A DNA stretch of 64,000 nt. Origin: Apis mellifera (taxonomy: Eukaryota; Arthropoda; Insecta; Hymenoptera; Apidae). Where the stretch lies: contig NC_037648.1 in NCBI RefSeq assembly GCF_003254395.2, forward strand, positions 2,273,868-2,337,867, in the 5' to 3' direction. This document shows positions 37,001-47,970 of the stretch, piece after piece; position 1 is the stretch's first letter; every line of letters begins with the position of its first letter. Made by a program: the position numbers and the translations under genes. The notes beneath the pieces were generated by a model, which did no database searches, was not told the DNA's origin, and saw nothing but the letters and a program-made list of their open reading frames with translations.

Positions 37001-37201
37001 GTTTTAACTAACAGAATGCAAAAGATATTAAACAATGATCTTAATTTCAACGATATTAACTTCCGAATTTTGATTAGAGGTGTGAGCGACTTGTTAGAAA
37101 ACACTCGTTGCACAAATTTTAATATTCAGAATGATGACAATGATAGCGATGAAAATAACGATGACAGCATAAGAATCACAATAGACGCTTCATTTAATTA
37201 G
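34090..37201 (+). CDS. mrjp7: Major royal jelly protein 7 (MRJP7)
   Basis: Coding exons are 34090-34312, 34449-34612, 34696-34908, 35461-35744, 36035-36167 and 36881-37201, giving 445 aa. The signal peptide begins MTRWLFMMACLGIAC. A yellow/MRJP-type domain follows, and the tail is acidic (QNDDNDSDENNDDS) rather than Asn/Gln-rich. The gene looks mosaic. From the end of exon 2 through intron 2 into exon 3 (34291-34492) it is identical to mrjp2. From mid exon 3 through intron 3 it is nearest to mrjp5 (WSW-type exon 3, intron 3 differing at about four positions in 83). Splice sites are canonical and no frame damage is seen. A poly(A) signal is at 37265-37270. Confidence 0.97.
36305..36395 (+). 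repeat. CACGTG-type dispersed element, mrjp7 intron 6 copy
   Basis: A diverged copy: TGTCACTTGATACGATGCAA (compare TCACGTGATACGATGCAA in mrjp1), then AGTGGGAATAACGTGACGTC. The CACGTG core has mutated to CACTTG. Confidence 0.6.
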
Positions 37202-37264
37202 CCATTTCTCGATGTATGTAAATCGAATATTCTTCAAAAATTTCTTTATATTATAAATGAATAG

Positions 37265-37270
37265 AATAAA
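37265..37270 (+). terminator. mrjp7 poly(A) signal
   Basis: AATAAA lies 64 bp after the stop codon. Confidence 0.75.
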
Positions 37271-38615
37271 TATTGTTTTCACATAATATTTTTCAATTTT
37301 ATTACCCTAAAAATTATGATAATATTAAAATATATTTGTATTTATATTAATTGATATTTCTAATATTAGATTTAACAAGAATGAGTGAGTGAATGCAATG
37401 TAATAAAATATTAAAAAGTTAATAAAATAAAACAGTTTGAAAGAAATACTTCATAATGAGATAAGATCATATTTGAAAAAAAAATGAATTTCATATTATG
37501 TAATATTACACTTTTTCTAATTTTTGTATAACAATTATTTAGAATAGAAATTATTTCATAGATTTCATAGATTGCTTTTGCAAAATATTTTATCAAGGTT
37601 ATCATTTTGAACAATTATATTATTACAAGGATACACTTCACTGATTTCACTGATCTAAACTTGATTTTTTTTCGATTTTTTCGCTCGTTTTTGTTAAATC
37701 ATGAAAACAGAAAGAGAAAAACATTTTTTGTGACTAAGATAGGAAAAAATATTCGAATTTTCTTCTGTGCTATGCGTTTTTTTACACTTTATCTACTTTA
37801 TGATTGAGGTTATCACTCACCAACGTGCAAAATCGCCGAACGAACACAACGAACACACCGGCTATTAAAAGTAGTCAAAGCCAAGCCTCACAACGTGACG
37901 TACTTCTGCAACATCGCGTATTCTTCTCCTGTGGAAATTCGCCGTAAACAATTTGAATTCAGCCATTTTTAGCGATTGAGAGGATAGCGCACTTCCGGCA
38001 AATGATACTGCTAATGATTCTCTTACATCATTCCATGAGATGTCTTTTCTGTTAGTAATAATTCTATATTATTAAAGAATATAAATATAAAATTATATTT
38101 ATCTTATTTTAGCAACAATTTATTAGGACGATCTATATTGGGTAATTAAAATAACACAAATTGCAAAATCGTAATGTAATTCTATTTTTTATCAATTATA
38201 CTTGCATCATTGTAATTCTTATCAAATAATACTCGTAAATTAGATAGATAACATTGTGTTTTAACCTGCAATAAAATAAATTAATATTTAAATGATGGAC
38301 TATTATAATTGAAAATATAATTTCGGTTATTTGTTAAATGTTATTACCATTAAATATTATATTATATTGATATATACAGAGTGTTAATAATATATTCCTG
38401 GGACATTATTAATTTTAAGTAAATATAAAAATTCATATACATAATTTGTTACTCATTTAATATAAACTATTTATTATATAAACTTATTATAATACTCATT
38501 ATATAATTATATTATAAACTTATTTATTATTTATTATTTATTAATTATAAGCACTTTAAGGTGAGACAGAATAAAGGAATAATAGAATATAATAAGCAAG
38601 ACATTGTATCGTTTT
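37271..38615. other. mrjp7-mrjp8 intergenic DNA
   Basis: No gene is seen. This is the shortest complete spacer. It keeps a degraded 3' element near 37880-37960 (CAACGTGACGTAC, then GTGGAAATTCGCCG) and lacks the interspersed block found in longer spacers. The second half is simple AT-rich sequence. Confidence 0.6.
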
Positions 38616-38621
38616 CATTTA

Positions 38622-38800
38622 ATTGGACTTAAATTATAACCTGTCTATACTAAAATTTTTTAAACACACTTTAAAATACTTCCGTGTCAACATAAACGCA
38701 AATTTTGAAAAAACACACAATTCGTTTTATGTCTAGATATAGGCAAAATATAGGTCATTACTACTTATATATTGCCCAACTGTGACAATTCAACAGTCGC
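38622..38800 (+). promoter_or_regulatory. mrjp8 core promoter module
   Basis: This is a more diverged version: TAAATTATAACCTGTC, then TTATATATT at 38765-38773 and TTGCCC...GACAA with ATTCAACAG at about 38788. The inverted repeat is poor here. Exon 1 ends at 38870 before GTATAC. Confidence 0.6.
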
Positions 38801-38939
38801 TGCAGTTCAGATACACTGCTTGCATTTCTTAAAATTAATTGTTAGTAGTAAAATACCTCATACGTCTTAAGTATACCTCAATTCTGATATTTATTAAAAT
38901 TTTTTATCTTTCTGATCAGAGAAAATATTTTTCAGAAAA

Positions 38940-41900
38940 ATGATAAGATGGTTGCTGCTGATGTATCTTGGCATAACTTGTCAAGGTGTTACAGACATTC
39001 ATTCGAGAAATTTGACAAATTCGTTGAAAGTCATTTACGAATGGAAATATATTGATTACGATTTCGGTAGTGACGAAAAGAGACAAGCTGCCATTCAATC
39101 AGGCGATTACAATTATACAATGAATTATCTTTTGGACACCGATCAATGGGGTGGTAAATTATTTTAAACGATATTACTCCGCAATATTTTTTCATTATTT
39201 AAATTTTTCAATTATTATCATCATCAGAAATATCCCATGTTTTCCTTTTTAGATAAAACTTTTGTCATTATAATGAAATTTAATGGTGTGCCCTCTTCTT
39301 TGAATGTGATAACTAATAAAACTGGCAACGGTGGACCTCTTCTGGCACCGTATCCTGATTGGACGTGGGCGAAAAATGAAAATTGCTCTGGCATCACGAG
39401 TGCTTACAAGATTGAGGTAATTAGAAACTTTTTCTGTAATTACATTCAAAATTAATATTCTTTTCCAAAATAAAAAAGCTCAATTTACTCAATTTCGATA
39501 TTTAGATCGATATGTGTGACAGATTGTGGGTCCTCGATTCAGGTCTCATCAATAATGTCCGATCCGTATGCCCTCCACAACTCCTTGTCTTCGATCTGAA
39601 TACTTCACAATTGTTAAAGCAAGTCAAAATACCGCACGACATTGCTGTGAATACCACCACAGAAAAAGGAGCTCTGGTGACTCTAAGTGTTCAATTGTTG
39701 AGTTGCGAAGTGAATGGATCCACTCTTGTAAGTCGCAATAAAAACAATTTTTCCTGAAAAATTCTTAATTTTAGTATCGTAATTTATGATCTGTGTATTT
39801 AATTTTTTTTTTAAATTAAATTATTTTATTGGAAATTAATTTCGATTGAATTGGTTATTTTTGTTTCTACATGAATTTTAATAATCTCATTTCAAAATGA
39901 TAAAAAAATTCTATATTAAAATAGATATTATTTTCTAAATGAAGTATAAAAATTTTAATAAAATTAAGTCGAAAATTTAAAATTTATAAAATTATAAACA
40001 ATTTTTTTAAACGAATTAAAAATTATAAACGTTATTTTTAAACGAATGACTTTCTTGTTTATTAACGTGTTACATGAAAACATACGATTACCTTATCATT
40101 CTTTACTTTATTACCTACAGAAGGTTATCTGCTCGTGCGCTTTTTTTTTCACTGTTGGTTATATATTCAATAATTATCACTTATTTATTTTACTTAATGC
40201 AAACGTATAAAAAGTAATCCATAAAATTATTATAGGAAATATATATTTGTCCCTGTTATTTAAAAATTAATATTAAAAAATGAAAAATGCAATTTGAAAT
40301 GTGAAAAATATCATTTTTGTAAATGATAAAGAACTATTATACGAAAAAAAATTATTATCAAATCTATATATATTTTAAAAAATGAAATGTTAGAATGTAT
40401 TATAAGAATTATTTTATCGATGCAATAAATGAAACAAATCACACTTACTTCTTAAATTATAGCAATTAATGTCACAGTGATAAGCACAACGAATCGCGTT
40501 GTTCGTAGCTTTGTAGGCAATACTAAGAACATCATGCGTACGCACATAACTAGTGCCATCTATGAAAGATCTAACTTCAATCTTTTCGAATGTCATACAA
40601 GATAGATGGCATTAGTTAGTGCGCATATTATGTCTTTAATAGAAGATTACGAAACAGATTTGTATAAAATATTTGTATATGATACATTATCTATTTATAT
40701 AAAATTTTAGAGTTCTTTAAAATTTAATACAAGTAATTTGTACATACGATATCCTAATTGTATTTAATACAAAAGAAGTTTCATAAAAAAAGGACTTTTC
40801 GTAAAAAAAAAAAATAATAAATCGAAAATATATAAAATAACATTTTTTTTATATAACTTATTATATAACTTTCGTATAATAATGCAACAGGTGTACATAG
40901 GAGACAACGAAGGTTTCGCTTTAATTATCTACAACAATTCAGATAATTCTTTCCAACGATTGACTTCGAGTACCTTCGCAAGTGATCCTAGATATACCAC
41001 ATTCACGATCAACGGAGAGAGCTTCACATTGCAAAGTGGAATTTTTGGAATGGCACTAAGTCCTCTGACTCAAAATCTTTATTATAGCGCTCTGAGTTCT
41101 CATAACTTGAATTATGTCAACACGGAACAGTTCGTAAAATCACAATATCAGGCGAATAACGTGCATTATCAAGGGTAAACATGTTGATAAATAATATATA
41201 TATATAATTAATATATTTGTGCAATCTTTTTTGGAAAATCGATTCTATCTAAATCGAACAAAAGTTGGAAAAATTAAAAATTGTTAACTTTTGTTTTAAC
41301 TCTTAGAATCGATCTCACGAATATGTTAAAACACATTTCTATATTTTTATCAATTTCAGGAAAGAAAATATTTTATGGACTCAAGCATCGGCTAAAGGAA
41401 TATCGGATAATGGTGTTCTCTTCTTCGGACTTGTGGGTGATACATCTCTTGCCTGCTGGAACGAGAATCGATTACTTGACAGAAGAAATATCGTTAGTCG
41501 TATTTTTTTTTCACATTTGCTCTAAAATACAAATACACTTTTCTTCTAATGAAAAATTTATATGAATTAATAACACTTTCTTTTTTATGCAATAAACTAA
41601 TAACAATTTTGTCTCTTTGGTTAAATCAAAGATGGCTGCGTGAATTTTTAAAGCAATCAGATAATTTTTGATTAAACGATCAAAAATAAATTGAGAAACT
41701 AATTGATTAATTAAAAAGCGAAGTTTATTTTGAAATTACAGGAAGTGGTTGCCAAAAATAAAGAAACTCTTCAAGCTATTACTGGTCTTAAAGTTAAAAG
41801 AAGAATCTCGTTCATTCTTGTGCATGGATTTCCTCTTGAATATGAATATGTATTGGCTGTAAGTAACAGAATACAAAAAGTAATCTACGGTTTTGATTTC

Positions 41901-41975
41901 AATGACGTGAATTTTCGAATTTTAATCGCGAATGTGAACGACTTGATAAAGAATACTCGTTGCATATCTCCTTGA
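38940..41975 (+). CDS. mrjp8: Major royal jelly protein 8 (MRJP8, Api m 11 isoallergen)
   Basis: Coding exons are 38940-39153, 39253-39416, 39506-39727, 40891-41174, 41360-41492 and 41742-41975, giving 416 aa, the expected MRJP8 length. The signal peptide begins MIRWLLLMYLGITC. There is no Asn-rich tail; the protein ends NTRCISP shortly after the conserved NDLIKNTRC. Exon 4 is 222 bp as in mrjp1, and the pair Cys130 and Cys193 is shared only with MRJP1 (Cys132, Cys195). Exon 6 has the WTQA and WNENR wording shared with mrjp9, so the two form a separate, older-looking pair. MRJP8 and MRJP9 are known from venom and are registered as Api m 11. Intron 4 is about twice the usual length (39728-40890) and contains a foldback structure. 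Poly(A) signals are at 42029-42034 and 42048-42053. Confidence 0.97.
40541..40625. repeat. Imperfect inverted repeat in mrjp8 intron 4
   Basis: Left arm GCACATAACTAGTGCCATCT and right arm AGATGGCATTAGTTAGTGCG can pair over about 24 bp with one bulge and one G-T type mismatch. The loop is about 37 nt (40564-40600). The arms and the 100 bp on the left are more GC-rich than the rest of the intron. This intron is about 500 bp longer than its paralogues, so the foldback may be part of an insertion. Confidence 0.7.
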
Positions 41976-42028
41976 ATCAATCCTATCTCGATATAAATCA
42001 ACTTATCCTATAATCTGTATATATATAG

Positions 42029-42053
42029 AATAAACAAATTCTAACGAAATAAA
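42029..42053 (+). terminator. mrjp8 poly(A) signals
   Basis: Two AATAAA hexamers lie at 42029-42034 and 42048-42053, 54 and 73 bp after the stop. Confidence 0.75.
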
Positions 42054-42782
42054 GAATTTTTGTGTAAACATTTTTCAATTTTATTATCCTACTTTTAAGA
42101 ATTATAATTATTTAAAAACTTTATCAGTTTCAATGATCTTGAATCATATCATTAGGATTATCACTCTGAACAATTTTTTTGATATGGATTAATTATTAAT
42201 TAAATCAAAATACACCGATTTTATGACCTATTTTTAACATTTGTAATAATTATCCAAGGATTTTTATTGTACACCAAAAACATTTTTATGAGATAGAAAT
42301 AGAATACATGTTTTGTTTCATATTGTTTTATATTTTTATATTTTTTTTTTTTAAATTTCAAAAAGCGAATATATGAAATTTAAAAAGAAAAATATAAAAG
42401 CAATTGAAAATTTCATTTTTTTGTTCTAGTAATTGGTGAGAATAATTGTGTGACAATTAAGCGGACACAAAGTATAATAGATAACTACACTATTTGTATT
42501 CTTAAATTATAGAATATATATGGGCCTACAAAATAAAATTATACAAATCTTATACGTTAACAACAATTTTTATGAAAAGATAGAATTTTCTTTACACTTC
42601 TATGAAAATTCTACTGATAAATGATTTCAATAATTATAAGAATTTATTAATCATAGTATGGAGATCCTTAAAAATAATAATTTAAGTCACATATAAATTA
42701 TTTAATTTTTAAAAGATGATAATGAAGTGATATTTAAAAAGAGATTAATTTTATTTTTATATTTCTATATTCTCCAATATGT

Positions 42783-42823
<41 letters not shown>

Positions 42824-44440
42824 CATTATAAAAGATAGATAATACCAATAAGCAAAAAAAAAAATAATTTGAAATGAAATTCAAAATGAAGAATTCTGAA
42901 AATTACTTCTATTTTACCATTTCTTTTCTTTTCTTTTTTTTTTTAATAACAAAAAAAATAAATTAAATCTAAATATAACTTAAAATTTAATCTTTTCTAA
43001 AATATTCTTAAAAGAAATTAAAGTAAAAATGATTCAAAAAAACAATGTATTTTTTTACAAAATTGTCAAATTGGATTCTCAAGTAAAACATATTTTAAAT
43101 TCCTCAATAATTATACTATTATAGTTTATATGAATTTCCATGAATTATGTAATTGTACTTTTATGACTATATGACTAATATTACGTAACAGAAAAATTTT
43201 TTCAATTAAAATGAATTTTTCAGAAATAAAATAAATCATTGTAGATAAAAAGTTTCGATTGGGAATAAGTTTTTTTATTGTTATTCGTAATGCCATTTCT
43301 GGATTTTCAAGAACCTATTTTAAAATGATGATGTAAGATTCAGAAAATGGCGATCCAAAAAAAGCCGATTTGATTGATTGCTATTATTTAACGGTAAAAA
43401 TTACTTCATTTTTTAACACATTAAATTCATTTTTCATCCATGCCAGAATAGAAAAAAAAATTATATTATTATGCAATTATGAATATTATCGAATGTAAGT
43501 ATCAGAATTCCAAGAAGTAAAAGTAAAGGAAAAAATCAGATGATTATAAAATTATGACTATGAAATATTTGAAGTTTGATAAAATCTTTATTAATTAATG
43601 GAATGTTTCATAAAAATAAAATATTCTGCCTGTAAATGAAGAAAAAATGGGAAATTGAATGTAAATTGATCAATTGCAGTTTACCACATTGCATAATTAA
43701 AATATAAATTAAGTGTTATCGACTATATATAATGTGTGTTATAAAACATGTGTTGAATGTTTCTAGGAAATAATTTAAAAAGTAAGTTTTCTTAAAAAAA
43801 AAAAAAACAAAAAAACGATAAAAATCTCTCTCTAAAAGTGAAAAAATATGTTTCAAATATCTATCGTTTAAATTAAATTGTACTATGTATTAGTATAGTT
43901 AAAAAATTTTTATGCGATTATAGATACAGAAAATAATAAAAAATATTGAAATAAACTGTCTAAACTATTAGTCTAATTGCATCAATAATTATTTATGCTA
44001 ATTTGAATAAGTAGTGAATAATGAGAATAATGGGCAATTTTTTTTTTTAAATGTTACTTTTTTCCTTTTTTAAATATCATTTAACTATCTTTTTTTCATA
44101 ATTTAAATTTAAGTTGAAACAAAATAAAAATAATTAAAACAATTGATTGAAAATCGACGAGATACATCTGATGTTAATAACAATAGTTTAAATGCATTGA
44201 ATTAAATAAGGAATAAATAAATTTCAATTTTTTTTTAATTTATTTTTTCTTGTTTGTTTAATTATTCAACTACGTTTACTCAATTATGCATGAATTTCTA
44301 TAATCTATTATAATGATTTAAATATTAATAATAAAGATTATTTCAACTCTTATTTTGTCAAAAAGAGAAATTTATTAAAATTATTGTATAAAATCTTCCA
44401 GTTGTCTTCAATATCGATCGATAGCACAATAAATGTTAAA
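42054..44440. other. Intergenic DNA between mrjp8 and the second mrjp fragment
   Basis: No gene is seen. It is low-complexity AT-rich sequence with a (TA)n microsatellite at about 42786-42822. I could not recognise exons 1-4 of the damaged gene that follows, nor a TATA promoter module of the mrjp type. Confidence 0.6.
42786..42822. repeat. (TA)n microsatellite
   Basis: About 18 perfect TA units. Confidence 0.95.
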
Positions 44441-44675
44441 AAAATTCGTATTTTTGCAAGACCGATTCTCTGTTTATTCAAAACAAACACAAAAATGTGC
44501 AAAAATATCGGTTGAGGCTCATCTCTTGAGTTATGAACAATTATCATTTTTAGCTCAACATTTCTTTTTCTAGAACATTTGAAAAAAAAACGATTATAAA
44601 GTATGAAAGTTCAAGATATTAATTATTATAATATATAATATGTAGTAAATTCTATTATAAATTACATTTGCAATA

Positions 44676-45676
44676 AATATAGCAGATGTCGAAGGTTATG
44701 CATTGATTATTTATAACAATACCGACGATTCTTTCCAATGATTAATTTCAAGCACGTTCCTTACACAATCCTAGATATACCAATTACACTATTAATGAAG
44801 AAAGTTTCACTTTGTAAGATGAAATTTTGGATATGGCACTAAGTCATAAAACACAAAATCTTTATTATAGTGCTATGTCTTCTCATAATTGAATTATATA
44901 CACAAAACAGTTAAGAGCAATTTCAAATTAGTAATGTACAATATCAAGAATAGTTAAATATATGGTTAAATAACGTTTTTTCATATTATTAAGTGATTTA
45001 GATATTCATGTTCTTTTGTTTGTTTCACAGAGTCTCAGATATCTTATGGATTCAAGGCCAAAGCAATCAAAAACTGGTACTTTCTTTTTTAGATTCATAG
45101 ATGACATAATACTTTGTTGGACAATTGACACTTGACCACTAAAAAAAGAGAATATCATTAGTAATTTCAATGCTTTTTAATTATTTGTTAATCATAATCA
45201 TTATCAGTAATCATAATTGTTTATACATAATGGTTCATTACTTGAATATTTTTTATTTTTCAATGAAGTATTAACTAATAATTTTTTATTCTTATTGAAA
45301 GTTTGTGAGTTAAAATGTGAAGAATAATGAGTAGCTTGTAGCAACAAACGTTTATTAAAAAGAAAGATGGTTTGAAAGTAAAATAATTTTTAAGAATAAA
45401 TAATTTTGTAAGAAATAATCGCCAAGAATAGCGACATCAATTCGTCAGTGTTTTGAAAATTTTTGTTTCTGAGGAAATATCTTCAAATACTTTTACGTCA
45501 TTTGAACGTCAAAATAATATATATGAGTTCTAAATAAGATTTCAGAAAGTAGCAAATGAAAATGTAAATTTCAATGAAATGAACTTTCGAATTTTAAATG
45601 TGCTGTAAATGTACAGTTAATAAATACTCGTGGCGAAAGTCCTTATACAAAATTTCCAATCTCAATTCTTCTTTAA
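44676..45676 (+). pseudogene. Second mrjp pseudogene fragment, mrjp9-like exons 5-7
   Basis: The exon 5 remnant (44676-44955) follows mrjp9 exon 5 closely (ATAGCAGATGTCGAAGGTTA occurs here, and with one base changed at 50120) but has lost the acceptor AG and first codon. It carries in-frame stops, among them CAA-TGA near 44740, TTG-TAA near 44816 and AAT-TGA near 44890. The exon 6 remnant (45031-45156) keeps its AG acceptor, but the GTTAGT donor reads ATTAGT. The exon 7 remnant (45413-45676) starts like EIVAKN and ends near NTR.C. Similarity to mrjp9 continues upstream from about 44560 and downstream to about 46200 (compare 51660-51950), so this is a partial duplicate of the mrjp9 unit. Exons 1-4 are absent. 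It cannot encode an MRJP. Confidence 0.9.
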
Positions 45677-47790
45677 TCTTGTATTTTTAAATTTATCTTA
45701 AATTTATCTAATGTCAAAATTGAATTACATTATAAGATTTCTTTACAAAGATATATTTCTTATAATATTTCTTATATATCTCAAAACTTCTTGTTGTTCT
45801 TTAAAAGTATGGAATAAATATTATTAATATGACATTTTTCAATTTTAATATTTTATTTTTAAAAATTATTCTTTATAGTTTTTAGTGCTCGATTTTATCA
45901 CCTATGCGCAAACACAGTATTTTAAAAAATATTTTTCTTCATCTTTGGAAATGAATGAATATTTATCAACTGTTGTAAATTCTAATAACAGCTTCCTGGA
46001 TTTTACTGCTGCTTAATCGCCGTCTTGCATTTCCTAAAACAGGTAAAGATATTGTTAGAAGATTTCAATGAGTCAGTGCCATTGAAAATATAATATTATA
46101 ATAAATAATTTTTATAAAATTTATAAAAAATTATTTTTGCATCAGAGTTATTTTTATCTTTTTATAAATTTTATTATTAAATAATATTTATTATAACTTA
46201 TTCGTGATTTTTCAAATTTATAAACTTGTTAAAAATTTTCGATTTTTTCGAATATATCAAGAACAACACAGAATGTACAAGATATATTTATTAAAACATT
46301 ATTTAATTTTATTTCCAAAAAAGAAATTACACAAAATGTTAAATTAATCAATAATAATATTGAGCAAATTCAGCAAAAATAATTTCAAGTATTTTTAAAT
46401 TTATCCATAAAAACATATATTCAGCAGGATCAATATTTTAATATCGCGCTGCGCAATTACTTAAAATTTCATTATTTTTCAGATAATATAAATAAATATG
46501 AATAAATTCTCTCGAAAATATATATGTACATATAAATTTTTGTCAATGATTGTATTTTTGAAAAACGTATATTTCCGATTGACGTGAAATTTAGAAAGGT
46601 TAAAGAAAAGCGATGAATTATAATTTAAAATTTTATACTTTGAATATTTATTAATTTTCGAAATATTAATGAAAAGGTTTCTATAGAATAGAATATTGAT
46701 TTCTATACATACAGTAATTGACATTATATTTATACAAACGTTACTAATACAATCATCTTCATGCCACGAGGATCGTCATCATGTCCTCGAATGTAAAATA
46801 ATCGATGACACAATATAACGATACCGAGTTCAGTGCATTAGATTATCGCAAATATAAACGATTATTGTAACTTCAGTCGTTTAAAGAATATTTTCTATTT
46901 CCAATACAATCGTAATATATGAAATATATAACAATAGTCTCTTAAACTTTATGTTTTAACTTACCAACAGAGTTTACCAAGTTGATTAGAATAAATTTAT
47001 AGGATTATCTACAATGGCTGACAATGATTGTTTTGATTATTTTTTTTTGATCCATTTTAATTTCAATGATCAAAAGATGTTGGATTTCAATAATTACAAT
47101 TAAAATTTTAGAATTAAGATCCATTCTTCCTTTTGTTCTTTCCTCTAAATTAAAAAATATTTTTTATATATTAGCGATGAATTTGAATTTGAATTTTTAA
47201 TCTTGTTTTAACTGTATATAAATCATATAATCTATTATATTTAATTATCAAAGTTTATATTAAATAAAGCAAGAAAGATATTATTATTTCTACTTCAATT
47301 ATATATAATAAATATTTATATATAAACTTATCTGTATATTATTTATCCATATATATTTATATAAATATAAATTTTAATCCATATTTTTGAATATCAACTT
47401 TTGTATTGTGTTCTGGCTTCTAAAATCGATTTTGCACAAAAAATCCGATATAAATATATATACATAGGATTTATTTATATTTATTGTTTTTATACTTTAT
47501 ACTTATACTATTATTATCTATGATTATCTATGATCTATTATATTTAATATACTTAATTATTTATTTATTAATATTATAATCATATTTCTTATAGTCGCAA
47601 GATTTAAGTTAAAATATCTTTAAAAAAAAAATTTTCTTGGACTTTTTTTAAAATAAAAAAATAAATATTCTAGAATTTTTAATCATTTTTCCACAAACTA
47701 TTATTATATAATTAAAATTATAACTTAATACTAAAACATCAATGGAAATATTGGAAAACAAAGAAATGCAATTTGTTTTATCTCACCAAT
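45677..47790. other. Intergenic DNA between the fragment and mrjp9
   Basis: No gene is seen. The left part (to about 46200) is the duplicate of DNA 3' of mrjp9 and includes a poly(A)-like GGAATAAATATTATTA near 45810. The rest is AT-rich with no shared element that I recognise; the CACGTG-type element seen 3' of other genes was not found. Confidence 0.6.
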
Positions 47791-47796
47791 ACATAG

Positions 47797-47835
47797 AAGG
47801 TCATTATTGCAGTTTATATTTATCACCCAACTTTG
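47797..47835 (+). promoter_or_regulatory. Degenerate mrjp9 promoter
   Basis: GGTCATTATTGCAG followed by TTTATATTTAT (47813-47823) and CACCCAACTTTGTCAC lines up with GGTCATTACTACTTATATAT and TGCCCAACTGTGACAA of mrjp8. The distal block and the TTGACC arm are not recognisable. Where the exon 1 donor is expected, the sequence reads CATAAGTG (AT at 47915-47916), as in mrjp6. Confidence 0.45.
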
Positions 47836-47970
47836 TCACTACATGCATATTGCACTCCTTTCCTTAGAATTTATTGCTACACTATTTTGCAAAAAGATCT
47901 CAAACGACTTGCATAAGTGTTTTTTGCTCTATTGTAATTTTTACGTGAATCTTCTAACAAGAAAGACAAT

